A stretch of DNA of 64,000 nucleotides from Streptomyces umbrinus. GTDB lineage: Bacteria; Actinomycetota; Actinomycetes; Streptomycetales; Streptomycetaceae. Location: the NCBI RefSeq assembly GCF_030817415.1, contig NZ_JAUSZI010000002.1, forward strand, positions 186,001-250,000, read 5' to 3'. Shown here one piece after another: positions 43,543 through 52,274 of this stretch. Within the stretch, counting starts at the first letter, position 1, and each line of letters begins with the position of its first letter. The position numbers and the translations under genes are program-made. The notes below the pieces were generated by a model that ran no database searches, had not been told where the DNA came from, and worked only from the letters and a program-made list of their open reading frames with translations.

Positions 43543-43990
43543 TTAAGAGATGTCTGACGTGGCGAGTTTTAAGTGCCTGCCCTTACGTTCGCATCGGACG
43601 GTGAGTCGGCGGTGGCCGAACAGCCAGGAGGTCGACCGTTCGATCTTCCAGCGGTGGCGGCCAGCCGTTCGCCGGACTCGATTCCCGGACGCGGGATCCG
43701 CGGGATCAGGCCGCGGCCGAGCCAGGCCAGGTGGTCGGCGGAGAAGGACGCCTTGCCCGAATGGATCTTGACCGGCGCTGCGTCGATGATCGCCGAGGTC
43801 CAGTGACCGCGCCCCTGGCGCCGAGTTCGTCCAGGACCGCGCGGTGGAGCCGGCGCCGCAGACCCGCCTCGGTCCACGCCGTGATCCGGCGATGCGCCGT
43901 CGCGGAAGAGGTGCCGAACGTCGGCGGCAGATGCCGCCAGGCGCAGCCGCTGCGACAGATCAGCACCCACAACCGTGATGCCGCACGAGC
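43543..43990 (-). mobile_element. IS5-family transposase remnant
   Basis: Frames join to CRSGCAWRHLPPTFGTSSAT AHRRITAWTEAGL (N-terminal part), TSAIIDAAPVKIHSGKASF and, after a frameshift, GRHRWKIERSTSWLFGHRRL (the region of the catalytic Glu). The segment with the catalytic Asps is missing. Confidence 0.65.
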
Positions 43991-44314
43991 CATGCACCAC
44001 GTGAGACATCCCCTGGCGAACACAAAGCGCCTCGAATGGGAAGTAAGCAGATTCGGGGTGTGAGTGACCCGACCGTCGGTCTGAACATCGAGTGTCTGCT
44101 GCACCCCCTGACCGACGGTCAGCAGACTGCCGCAGTACGCGGTGAACGAGCACTTGCGTGCCAGCGCCGAGACACTTCAGCCGCGACCCGGAGATAGGAA
44201 CAACCCTGACAACCCTGCATCCCGGCAGGCCCTTCAATCGTCCTTGCTGAGAGTCGCTGAGACGCAACGGCATGTGGCGCGAGACATGGGTTGAGTGACA
44301 GCGGTGGTTGCGGC
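43991..44314. other. No gene seen
   Basis: Sequence between an IS remnant and the end of an esterase gene. No credible frame. Confidence 0.4.
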
Positions 44315-45265
44315 TCAGATCGACTTGAGCACCCGGACCCGGTCGGCGATGGCACGCCGTGCGACGTCGGAGTCGAAGGCGATGGAGTCGAACTCGTGCG
44401 GAGCGCCGGGGTGAAGGTGGAACTCCACCGGCACGCCCGCACGGCTGAGCTTGGTCGCGTAGGCGGTGTCCTCGTCGCGGAAGACGTCGAGCTGGCCGAC
44501 CTCGATGTAGGCCGCGGGAAGGCCAGTTGCATCCTCGAGCCGGGCCGGGGCCGCTGTGGCCGGGACGTCGGGCCCATCGGCGGCCTCGCCGAGCAAGGCC
44601 GGCCATGCGGTGAGACTGTCGTCGTAGGACCACAGCGCGTAGGGCTCGATGTGCGGGTCGGGGGTGGTGGTGCGGTCGTCGAGCATCGGCATGATCAGGA
44701 TCTGCCGGGCGATCCGCGGGCCGCCGCGCTCGCGGGCGAGGATCGACACGGCTGCGGCCATGCCGCCGCCGGCGCTGTCGCCCATCACACCGATGCGGTC
44801 GGGGTCGACGCCGAGTTCGGCTGCGTGCTCGTGCAGCCAGTTCAGAGCTGCGTAGGCGTCTTCGAGCGGTGTCGGGAAGGGGTGCTCGGGGGCGCGGCGG
44901 TACTCGACCGACAGCATCGGCACGCCGCTGGAGGACACATAGCGGGAAACCGGGCCGTCGAACAGGTCGATATGGCCGAAGATGTATCCGCCGCCGTGGA
45001 AGAACAGCACGGCCGGGCCGGGCTTGGCGCCGTCCTTGACGTACCAGCGCATTGTTATCTCTGTGCCGTCGCCGGCGGTCGTGCAGTGCTCGCTGGTCTT
45101 CACGTCGGCCGGGATCGGTTGGGCCGTTCCCGCAGCGCCGATGATCGGCTCCCACATGGCGCGCCGCGCCGCGATGTCCCCCACTGCCGGTGGTGTGGCG
45201 TCCGCCATCGCGCCGGCCATCGGGGCCAGCGCCTCGGCGATTTCGGGATCCAGACTGAGTGCCAT
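44315..45265 (-). CDS. Alpha/beta-hydrolase esterase of the hormone-sensitive-lipase type
   Basis: 316 residues. Oxyanion motif HGGGYIFGH, nucleophile GDSAGGG, late Asp in QLDVFRDEDTAYA and His in PGAPHEFDS form a complete HSL-type esterase. The ATG at 45265 has GAAAGGAAAAGG upstream. It is the second gene after the MDR-type oxidoreductase (29 bp apart) and shares the operators in front of that gene. It hydrolyses short-chain esters in the cytoplasm; the natural substrate is unknown. Confidence 0.9.
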   Translation of the reverse strand: MALSLDPEIAEALAPMAGAMADATPPAVGDIAARRAMWEPIIGAAGTAQPIPADVKTSEHCTTAGDGTEITMRWYVKDGAKPGPAVLFFHGGGYIFGHIDLFDGPVSRYVSSSGVPMLSVEYRRAPEHPFPTPLEDAYAALNWLHEHAAELGVDPDRIGVMGDSAGGGMAAAVSILARERGGPRIARQILIMPMLDDRTTTPDPHIEPYALWSYDDSLTAWPALLGEAADGPDVPATAAPARLEDATGLPAAYIEVGQLDVFRDEDTAYATKLSRAGVPVEFHLHPGAPHEFDSIAFDSDVARRAIADRVRVLKSI

Positions 45266-45294
45266 GGCCTTTTCCTTTCGGTGGAGGATCGGCG

Positions 45295-46239
45295 TCAGGC
45301 GACAGGCGGGACGACGATGACCTTGCCGTGCACCGCGCCTTCGGCGGCCCGGGCGTGGAGGGCCGACAGCTCGGCCAGCGGCACCCGTTCGGCGACGTCG
45401 ACGCGCAGTTCCCCGCGGTCGACCAGCGCGACCAGCCGCGACAGCTGGTCGGCGTCGCTGCGGACGAACAGGTCGATGCCGCGCACACCGCGCTCCTCGT
45501 CGGCGGGCGCGGGCATCCACACCGTCGTGTTCACCACGACCCCGCCCGGACGGACCAGCGTGACGAGCGCGGCGAGTTCGGCCGGGTCGACCGGCGCGAG
45601 GTTGAGCACGACGTCGACCGGTTCGGTCACTGCCGCGGTCACTCCGGTGGTGGTGTGGTCGATAACCTCATCGGCGCCGGCCGACTCGACCGCCTCGCTG
45701 CTGCGCGGGCTGGCCGTGGCGATCACGTGGGCCCCGGCTCCCTTGGCCAGTTGCACGGCGTAGCCGCCGACCGCTCCGCCGGCGCCGTTGATCAGCACGC
45801 GTTGCCCGGCCGTCAGTTTGCCGTGGTCGAACAGCGCCTGCCACGCGGTGAGGCCCACGATCGGCAGTGCGGCGGCGTCGGGCAGCGGGATGTTCTTGGG
45901 AGCCGGCGTCAGGACCTCGGCCGGCGCGAGAACGTACTCCGCAGCGGCGCCGTTCCCGTCCATCGGCAGGAAGCCGATGACGTCGTCGCCGATCGCGATG
46001 CCGTCCACGCCCTCGCCCAGCGCGTCGACCGTGCCGGCGACGTCGATGCCGGGAGTGTGCGGCAGCACCACCGGGATGGGGCCACGCATGAACCCGCCGC
46101 GGATGTTGCCGTCGACGGCGTTGAACGACGTCGCGGCGACGCGGATCCGGACCTCACCGGCCCCGGGGACGGGCTGCTCCACGTCTTCATGGCGCAGGAC
46201 GCCGGGGTCGCCGTACTCGTGGAAACGTACTGCCTTCAT
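45295..46239 (-). CDS. NADP-dependent quinone oxidoreductase-like MDR protein
   Basis: 314 residues of the zinc-independent medium-chain dehydrogenase/reductase family: MKAVRFHEYGDPGVL, TPGIDVAGTVDALGEGVDG, VLINGAGGAVGGYAVQLAKG (cofactor site) and a C-terminal KVIVVP. Zinc ligands are absent, as in quinone oxidoreductases. Two CTTCGAATTCGAAG palindromes stand right before the start, so the MarR regulator encoded at 47714 is the likely repressor. Quinones or electrophiles are plausible substrates and inducers. Confidence 0.88.
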   Translation of the reverse strand: MKAVRFHEYGDPGVLRHEDVEQPVPGAGEVRIRVAATSFNAVDGNIRGGFMRGPIPVVLPHTPGIDVAGTVDALGEGVDGIAIGDDVIGFLPMDGNGAAAEYVLAPAEVLTPAPKNIPLPDAAALPIVGLTAWQALFDHGKLTAGQRVLINGAGGAVGGYAVQLAKGAGAHVIATASPRSSEAVESAGADEVIDHTTTGVTAAVTEPVDVVLNLAPVDPAELAALVTLVRPGGVVVNTTVWMPAPADEERGVRGIDLFVRSDADQLSRLVALVDRGELRVDVAERVPLAELSALHARAAEGAVHGKVIVVPPVA

Positions 46240-46268
46240 TTCGGTTCTCACCTTCGCTGCGATCCACA

Positions 46269-46288
46269 TTGCTTCGAATTCGAAGCAA
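46269..46288. promoter_or_regulatory. Palindromic operator 1 of the MarR regulon
   Basis: TTGCTTCGAATTCGAAGCAA, a perfect 20-bp palindrome 30 bp upstream of the MDR gene start. The core CTTCGAATTCGAAG recurs at 46308-46325 and 47685-47698. Confidence 0.85.
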
Positions 46289-46307
46289 CTAGTGTTGACG
46301 GTACCTC

Positions 46308-46325
46308 TGCTTCGAATTCGAAGCA
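46308..46325. promoter_or_regulatory. Palindromic operator 2 of the MarR regulon
   Basis: TGCTTCGAATTCGAAGCA, a perfect 18-bp palindrome, 39 bp from operator 1 centre to centre. It lies just downstream of the FMN reductase-like gene's stop codon. Confidence 0.85.
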
Positions 46326-46336
46326 AGTGCTGTCGG

Positions 46337-46912
46337 CTACTGCCGGTGCGAGCGCATCGCCGCGGCGAGTTCGGCGGCGGCTTGGTCGATGCAGGCGCGC
46401 AACCGCACCGCGTCACCGTGAGCCGTGGCCCGCCAGTCGGCGGGGCACGCGACGACGACCGTGGGCACGGGGTCCGCGTGCACGTCGGTGAGGCAGCTGC
46501 GTATCACCTGCGCGAGGTTGGGTGGCTGTCGGCGAGAGCCGCTGTTGAGCGCCAGCAGCACCGGCACGCCGGAGAGGAGCCTGTCCCCGAGGGCGGCGAG
46601 GAACGAGTCGAGCACCTCGCTCGGGGATGCGGTGAGTACCGGAGTCGCCACCACGAGCCCGTCGGCCGCCACGACCGCCGCGATCGCCTCCCGCAGGTCA
46701 AGGCTGGCGCGACCCTGGGCGGAGTACTGGACGAGGTCGGCCGTCAGCCGGTGCAGCTCCAGCACCTCCACCTCGGCGCGCGCACCGCCGGCCGCCAGTG
46801 ACCGGCACACAGCCTCCGCGACCCAGTCCGCGAGCAGGCGAGTCGGACGCGGATGGCCGACACCGGCGCTCACGACGGCCAAGGACACCGGACTCCACGC
46901 GGCGGTGCTCAT
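46337..46912 (-). CDS. NADPH-dependent FMN reductase-like flavoprotein
   Basis: 191 residues, flavodoxin-like: LAVVSAGVGHPRPTRLLADW (phosphate loop), VEVLELHRLTADLVQY, a central GLVVATPVLTASPSEVLDSF and VPVLLALNSGSRRQPPNLAQ. It resembles the SsuE/MsuE type of NAD(P)H:FMN reductase, which feeds reduced flavin to monooxygenases. No monooxygenase is next to it, so it may act as a quinone reductase. I chose the ATG at 46912; the frame upstream to 47065 overlaps the cupin gene. It belongs to the minus-strand group controlled by the MarR operators. Confidence 0.8.
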   Translation of the reverse strand: MSTAAWSPVSLAVVSAGVGHPRPTRLLADWVAEAVCRSLAAGGARAEVEVLELHRLTADLVQYSAQGRASLDLREAIAAVVAADGLVVATPVLTASPSEVLDSFLAALGDRLLSGVPVLLALNSGSRRQPPNLAQVIRSCLTDVHADPVPTVVVACPADWRATAHGDAVRLRACIDQAAAELAAAMRSHRQ

Positions 46913-46961
46913 CCCGGCACCGTGTTCATGGCTTCTTCCCTGCGGCCGGGCCGTGGTGCCG

Positions 46962-47429
46962 TCACCGGGGAGGGCCGAGAACGACGTTGCCGGACAGTTC
47001 CGCGGCTTCGGCGAGCAGCTGCGCGGGGATATCGAAGCCCTCCGGTCGTGGCTCACGAAGGTCACGGCCCGCGTGGCGGAACATCTTCTCCAGCCCTCCG
47101 GGAGTCGAGATGAGCAGCAGGTCTGCCTTCTCGGAGGTGATGCGGTAGCCGTGCGGAATGCGCCGGGGCAGGAAGGCGATGCCGCCCTCCCGCAACTCGT
47201 GCTCCTCGTCGCCGGCCCACACCAGCGCCGAACCGGACAGGAGCAGGAAGACCTCGTCCTCGTTGTTGTGCACGTGGAACGGCGGCGCCTCGCCCTTGCT
47301 GACGTCGAAGCGGCCGACGGTCAGCTGCCCACCGGTCGCCGCGGCGTCGAGCAGAACGCTGAAGACACTCCCGCCGATCCACTCGAGTTGCTGCTGGTCC
47401 TCACGTTGTGCGAGGTAGGGGATGCTCAT
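46962..47429 (-). CDS. Cupin-domain protein (quercetinase-like)
   Basis: 155 residues with a single cupin barrel. Motif 1 is GEAPPFHVHNNEDEVFLLLS (metal-binding H, H and E), and motif 2 is GGIAFLPRRIPHGYRI with the last His. This fits quercetin 2,3-dioxygenase-like or pirin-like small cupins. The ATG at 47429 is the start where the fold begins. It is divergent from the MarR gene, with a shared operator at 47685-47698. It probably binds a metal and may oxidise a phenolic compound. Confidence 0.82.
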   Translation of the reverse strand: MSIPYLAQREDQQQLEWIGGSVFSVLLDAAATGGQLTVGRFDVSKGEAPPFHVHNNEDEVFLLLSGSALVWAGDEEHELREGGIAFLPRRIPHGYRITSEKADLLLISTPGGLEKMFRHAGRDLREPRPEGFDIPAQLLAEAAELSGNVVLGPPR

Positions 47430-47684
47430 GGCCGGTCCTCGGGATCCGTGGGCGGCGGCGCCGTCCTCCTTCCGCAACCCTGCGCCGCACCACTGCCCGA
47501 TCTCCATGTTCTGCGGTGCTCAGTCGGGCCCAACACTGCCCACACCGTGCGCTCACGAGGTCACGACATCGGGCCGATGGAACCTGCGTCCGCCCCATCC
47601 ACCCGCCCGGGACGGCACCGGAATTCACGGAGGAGTTCAGCTCCAGCTCCGCCTGCGGTGGCTGGACCGGCGCCACGCCACACT

Positions 47685-47698
47685 CTTCGAATTCGAAG
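47685..47698. promoter_or_regulatory. Palindromic operator 3 of the MarR regulon
   Basis: CTTCGAATTCGAAG, the same core as at 46269 and 46308, 15 bp upstream of the MarR gene start. Its presence indicates autoregulation. Confidence 0.85.
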
Positions 47699-47713
47699 CA
47701 GTAGACTCCGGTC

Positions 47714-48217
47714 ATGCCTGATTCACCGCCGTCGCTCGACCCCGTGCAGCTCGGCGCCTACTTCGACCTCGTCGAGGTGACCAGCCTGCTCCGGCATGCG
47801 GTCGAGCAGCAGCTGCGCGAGACCGGTGATCTCAGCTATGTGCAGTTCCAACTGCTCGCCCGGCTCGGAGACTCGCCGACGGGCAGCCACCGCATGACCG
47901 ACCTGGCCGACGGCGTCGTCTACAGCCGCAGCGGCCTGACCTACCAAGTGGGTCTGCTCGAAAAGGAGGGCCTGGTCGTCCGCGCTCCCTCACCGGACGA
48001 CGAGCGGAGCATCACCGTCACCATCACCGATGCCGGGCGCGAGCTGCTTGCGAAGGTGCTGCCGGGTCACGTCGAGGTGGTCAGCGGCCTCCTGTTCGAG
48101 CCGCTCTCGCGCGACGACGCCAAGGCTCTCGCGGACCTGCTGGCGCCTGTACGCGACCACATGCGCTCGACGCCACCTCGCTCTGCCGCGCCTCGCCGCC
48201 GCAAAGGTGGAGCCTAA
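47714..48217 (+). CDS. MarR-family transcriptional regulator
   Basis: 167 residues. Winged helix: LSYVQFQLLARLGDSPTGSH then VVYSRSGLTYQVGLLEKEGL and wing VVRAPSPDDERSITVTITD. The matching 14-bp palindrome in front of its own gene and twice before the MDR-esterase pair make it the clear candidate repressor of the whole 44.3-47.4 kb group (esterase, MDR oxidoreductase, FMN reductase, cupin). It has no cysteines in the helix-turn-helix, so a ligand-type rather than redox-type release is more likely. Confidence 0.9.
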   Translation: MPDSPPSLDPVQLGAYFDLVEVTSLLRHAVEQQLRETGDLSYVQFQLLARLGDSPTGSHRMTDLADGVVYSRSGLTYQVGLLEKEGLVVRAPSPDDERSITVTITDAGRELLAKVLPGHVEVVSGLLFEPLSRDDAKALADLLAPVRDHMRSTPPRSAAPRRRKGGA

Positions 48218-48397
48218 GGACTCGACATTCTCGGAGCCCCGGCGACGGCAGCGGAACAGGACGAGCGTGATCAGCCGGGCGGCAGGATCGGTCCACCGGT
48301 CGAGGTTCGCGGACTGCTCCACCCAGCTCACGATGTGCCCGGCGAGATGACGGGCCGGCGACGGGCAGCCGCCGGTGAAGAACGCGGCGCTGGAGGC

Positions 48398-50473
48398 ATG
48401 ACGGAAACCAGAGAGGAACGCGGATTGGGAGTGGCGGGCCTGGCGGGCCGGCTGGCGCAGGCTCGAGCCGGTGCGCTGGTGGGCAGGGAGCCGGAGCGGG
48501 CGGTGCTCGACCGGATGCTGTCGGGCGCGGCGGACGCTCCGCTCGTGGCGTTCATGTACGGTCCCGGCGGCATCGGCAAGTCCTCGCTGGTGCGCTACGC
48601 CGCCCGGCAGGCCGAGCTCACCGGCCGCCGCGTGGTGCACGTGGACGGCCGGTTCCTCGACGCTGACCCGCGCCGGTTCGAGGAGCTCGCGGCCCCGGCG
48701 TGTACCGAACCCGGTGCGGTGCTGCTCATCGACACCTTCGAGCAGTGTCAGCCACTCGAGGCGTGGCTGCGCGAGACCTTCCTGCTGCAGCTCGCCGACC
48801 GTGCGATCGTGGTCGTGGCCGGCAGGGTCTCCCCCGACGCCGAATGGTCACTGGACCCTGGGTGGGCACAGCTGTTCACCGCACTGGCCGTGCGACCGCT
48901 CGACACCGCCCAGTCCCACGCCCTGCTCGCTGCCCGGGGTGTCCCCGCCGAGCAGCGCGGCGCGTTCGTCGCCTTCGCCGGAGGCAGCCCGCTCGCCCTC
49001 TCGCTGGCCGCCTCCGTCCCCCCGGCCGCTCCCGGCGCACCGTGGGAACCGACCGGCGACGTCCTGACGACCCTGGTCGAGCGACTGGTGGGCGACCTGC
49101 CCAGCGCCGTCTACCGGCGCGCCCTCGAGGTGGTCGCGCAGGCCTACGTCACCCGCGAGCCCCTGCTGCGCGCAGTACTGGGTGACGAGGACACCGACAC
49201 GGTGTTCTCCTGGCTGCGCCAGCTGCCCTACATCGAGGCCACACCCGAAGGACTGCACCCGCACGACGCGGTGCGGGCGACCCTCGAGGCCGACCTGCGC
49301 TGGCGGGACCCCGAGCGCTACGACGACGTCCGCGCCCGCATATCGCTCGCGGGCCTCCAGGCGGTGCGCGGCGCCACCGAAGGGGACGCACTGCTGCGGG
49401 TTGCGGAGTGGATGTTCCTCTTCCGTCACCAGGGCGGACCGGAAGATCTGTACAACTACCGGACACACCCGCACATCGAAGACACTCCGCTCCGGACCGA
49501 AGACGTGCCGGACGTGCTGCGCATGGCCGAGGAAGCGGAGGGCCCGGCATCAGCGGCAGCGGTCGCGCACTGGGTGCGCCGCCAACCGGAGGCCTTCCGC
49601 GTCCATCGCTATGTGGGCTCCTCCACACCTGCGTCATTCATGGCCATTCTGCGGCTGGACGCACCCTTGCCCGAGGACCGCGCCGAGGACCCGGTGATCG
49701 CAGAAGTCTGGGACCTCGTGGAGGCGGCCGCTCCCCTGAGGCCGGGCGGGCACCTGGGCATCCGCCGCTTCGCGGTGCAACCCGGCGGGCACCAGCGGCC
49801 CTCACCCCTGATGGAGCTCACCAGCCGACGCACCATCGGCGAGGAGATGAGGACCCACGGACGCGCGGTGACCTTCACGGTCTTCGAAGACGCCGACCGG
49901 TGGGGGCGCTACCTCGCCGAGGCCGGGATGCCGGAGGTCGCGGCCGTGGACGTCGACGGGAAGCAACAGCACATCTTCGGCCGGGACTGGCGACGTCAAT
50001 CAGTGGAACAGTGGGTGCAACAGCGGGCTCGTGCAGCGGTCACGCCCTTGGCGACATGGCCCGCAACCGCCTCCGTGAGTGGCCCGGGCGACCAGTTACC
50101 GCGCGCCGCGTTCGAGGAAGGCGTGCTCGAGGCGCTGCGCACCTGGCACACCCCCCGCGAATTCGCGACCAGCGTCCTGCTGCACTCCCGTCTCGTGCCG
50201 CCGGGATCACCCGACCCGGTCGCGGACCTGCGCGGCGCCATCATCACCGCCCTCGACGCGCTGCAGATCGACCCCGCGGGCGTCAAGGCGCACGAGGCTC
50301 TCACCGCCACCTACATCGTGGCCTCCCGCACCCACAAGGCCGCCGCCCGACGACTGGGGGTGCCCTACGGCACCTACCGGCGTCACCTCGCCCTGGCCAA
50401 GGAACGCCTCATCGAACAACTGCTGCGACAACCAGCCACGACATCCACACCACACTCTTTGTCGGAGGGGTGA
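48398..50473 (+). CDS. STAND-like ATPase with C-terminal helix-turn-helix
   Basis: 691 residues from the ATG at 48398, which has GGAGG only a few bases upstream; an ATG frame start at 48335 is possible. A P-loop NTPase core holds Walker A GPGGIGKS (55-62) and Walker B VLLIDTFEQC, followed by a winged-helix-like segment (YRRALEVVAQAYVTREPLLR). A middle region of unknown type contains a GNAT-like patch. The C-terminus ends with AARRLGVPYGTYRRHLALAK, a helix-turn-helix. This is the layout of large ATP-dependent (MalT/SARP-like) transcriptional activators. No target or trigger is evident. Confidence 0.75.
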   Translation: MTETREERGLGVAGLAGRLAQARAGALVGREPERAVLDRMLSGAADAPLVAFMYGPGGIGKSSLVRYAARQAELTGRRVVHVDGRFLDADPRRFEELAAPACTEPGAVLLIDTFEQCQPLEAWLRETFLLQLADRAIVVVAGRVSPDAEWSLDPGWAQLFTALAVRPLDTAQSHALLAARGVPAEQRGAFVAFAGGSPLALSLAASVPPAAPGAPWEPTGDVLTTLVERLVGDLPSAVYRRALEVVAQAYVTREPLLRAVLGDEDTDTVFSWLRQLPYIEATPEGLHPHDAVRATLEADLRWRDPERYDDVRARISLAGLQAVRGATEGDALLRVAEWMFLFRHQGGPEDLYNYRTHPHIEDTPLRTEDVPDVLRMAEEAEGPASAAAVAHWVRRQPEAFRVHRYVGSSTPASFMAILRLDAPLPEDRAEDPVIAEVWDLVEAAAPLRPGGHLGIRRFAVQPGGHQRPSPLMELTSRRTIGEEMRTHGRAVTFTVFEDADRWGRYLAEAGMPEVAAVDVDGKQQHIFGRDWRRQSVEQWVQQRARAAVTPLATWPATASVSGPGDQLPRAAFEEGVLEALRTWHTPREFATSVLLHSRLVPPGSPDPVADLRGAIITALDALQIDPAGVKAHEALTATYIVASRTHKAAARRLGVPYGTYRRHLALAKERLIEQLLRQPATTSTPHSLSEG

Positions 50474-50576
50474 GGTAACTGCGGAACCGCTGGGCAAGAC
50501 GTCCAGGTCCACCCAGTGCGCGGCCGGTAGAGCCCCTGACCTGGCCTTCGTGGCGACCGGGCTCACGGTAGCGGTC

Positions 50577-51029
50577 CTACTCGGGTAGGGGGCGGTCGTC
50601 GATGACGTTCTTCATGACGAGGGTGGAGGTCAGGCGCTGGACCCCGGGCAGTCGGGCGAGCTGCTGGTCGTACAGCTGTTGGAAGGCGACCAGGTCGGAA
50701 GTGGCGACGCGCAGGAGGTAGTCGGGTTCGCCGAAGAGGCGCTGGGCTTGGAGGACGTGCGGGATACCGGCTACCGCCTCTTCGAAGGCGGTGACGGTGT
50801 CGGGGCTCTCCCAGCGCAGGGTGGCGAAGACGAGGGCTTCGAAGTCCAGGCCGACGGCGGCCGGATCGACGACGGCCCTGTAGCCGCGGATCGCACCCTC
50901 GCGTTCGAGGTCGCGCAAGCGACGGTGGCAGGGCGAGACGCTGAGCTGCACTCGGGCGGCCAGTTCGGTGACGGTCAGACGGCCATCGAGCTGCAACTCG
51001 GCAAGAATCTTCCGGTCCAGAGCATCCAT
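50577..51029 (-). CDS. Lrp/AsnC-family regulator
   Basis: 150 residues. The N-terminal helix-turn-helix (DALDRKILAELQLDGRLTVT ELAARVQLSVSPCHRRLRDL) is followed by the RAM ligand domain (LDFEALVFATLRW, GEPDYLLRVATSDLVAFQQL). I chose the ATG at 51029, where the domain starts; the frame is open to 51080. It is divergent from a LysE-type exporter gene, the classical pair in which Lrp activates amino acid export when the amino acid accumulates. Confidence 0.93.
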   Translation of the reverse strand: MDALDRKILAELQLDGRLTVTELAARVQLSVSPCHRRLRDLEREGAIRGYRAVVDPAAVGLDFEALVFATLRWESPDTVTAFEEAVAGIPHVLQAQRLFGEPDYLLRVATSDLVAFQQLYDQQLARLPGVQRLTSTLVMKNVIDDRPLPE

Positions 51030-51141
51030 GAAGAAGATTCTCCCCCACATCGCGCGATCACCGGGTAGATAGGCAAACACATTCGGGCAGATCCGCCCTA
51101 GCCTTCCCTCTCAGAGCAAGAAGCATGAGAGGGAACGTTCG

Positions 51142-51760
51142 ATGGATACGACGACGCTGGTGGCCTTCCTGGTGGTGGACCTGCTGCTGGTGTTCACCCC
51201 AGGGCGCGGACTGGGCGTACGCCATCTCCGCCGGACTGCGGGGACGCTCGGTCGCCCCCGCCGTCATCGGGCTGGTCGCCGGACACGCGGCCTACGCGCT
51301 GGTGGCCGTCGCGGGCCTGGCGGTGATCGTGGCCAGTTCCCCGGCCGCGCTCACCACCCTGATCGTGGCAGGCGCCGCCTACCTGCTGTGGCTGGGCTGG
51401 GGCGTGCTGCGGCAGCCCGCCGTACCGACGGCAGGCAAAGAGAGCGCGGACACCTCCCGCGTGCAGACCATGCTCACGGGGCTCGGGATCAGCGGTCTCA
51501 ACCCGAAGGCGCTGCTGTTGTATTTCTCGCTGTTCCCGCAGTTCATCCACGCCGGTGTCGGCTGGCCGGTCGCCGCGCAGACCGGGCTGCTCAGCATGGT
51601 GCACCTGACCGCGTGCGCCGTCGTCTACCTCGCCGTCGGCGTCCTGGCCCGCACTGTCCTGAAGACCCGACTCTCGGCCGCCCGAACTGTTACCCGCATC
51701 AGCGGTGCCATGATGATCGCCATCAGCGCCCTCCTGCTGGTGGAACGTCTGGTCGGCTGA
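51142..51760 (+). pseudogene. LysE-family amino acid exporter with a frameshift near the N-terminus
   Basis: The first codons (MDTTTLVAFLVVDLLLVFTPG) and the rest (DWAYAISAGLRGRSVAPAVI ... ISGLNPKALLLYFSLFPQFI) are in different frames. One extra base at about 51202-51206 (CCAGGGCGCGGAC) breaks the TPGADWAY motif. Everything else is intact: about six helices and the LNPKA motif. Either it is a recent pseudogene or a sequencing error. The product would export an amino acid under control of the divergent Lrp protein. Confidence 0.75.
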
Positions 51761-51808
51761 GGGACCCGCCCCGATCCGCCCGACACGGAGCTGAAGGAGA
51801 GCACGCAC

Positions 51809-52267
51809 GTGGAAGACCGGACACAGCAGGAGCAGGCGAGCCCAGCGGTCCGCAAGCGCGTCCAGGACAGCTTCGACCGTCAGGGCCTCATGACCCATCT
51901 CGGCGCACGCCTCGCCCACATCGGGCCCGGCCGCGTACATATCGTGCTCCCGGCCCGCCCTGAGGTGACACAGCAGCACGGTTACGTCCACGCGGGCGCC
52001 ACCAGCGCCATCGCCGACACCGCCGGCGGCTACGCCGCCCTCACCCTGTTCGAGGAGGACTCCGAAGTCCTCACCGTCGAGTACAAGATCAACCTCCTGG
52101 CCCCCGCGGCCGGTGACCACCTGGAGGCAGTCGGCACCGTCCTCAAGCCCGGCCGCACCCTGACCGTCTGCCGACTGGAGGTGTACGGCATCCAGGGTGA
52201 CGGCGAACGCAAGCTCGTCGCCAACGGCCAGCAGACCCTGATCCGCGCGAACAGGCCCGCCGAGTGA
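51809..52267 (+). CDS. PaaI-type hotdog thioesterase
   Basis: 152 residues. The hotdog helix HGYVHAGATSAIADTAGGYA is the PaaI/YdiI signature, followed by VLTVEYKINLLAPAAGD and GRTLTVCRLEVYG. The GTG at 51809 has AAGGAG upstream. It would hydrolyse acyl-CoA thioesters in the cytoplasm. The next gene starts 7 bp after its stop, so both are probably one transcript. Confidence 0.85.
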   Translation: MEDRTQQEQASPAVRKRVQDSFDRQGLMTHLGARLAHIGPGRVHIVLPARPEVTQQHGYVHAGATSAIADTAGGYAALTLFEEDSEVLTVEYKINLLAPAAGDHLEAVGTVLKPGRTLTVCRLEVYGIQGDGERKLVANGQQTLIRANRPAE

Positions 52268-52274
52268 GCCCGGA

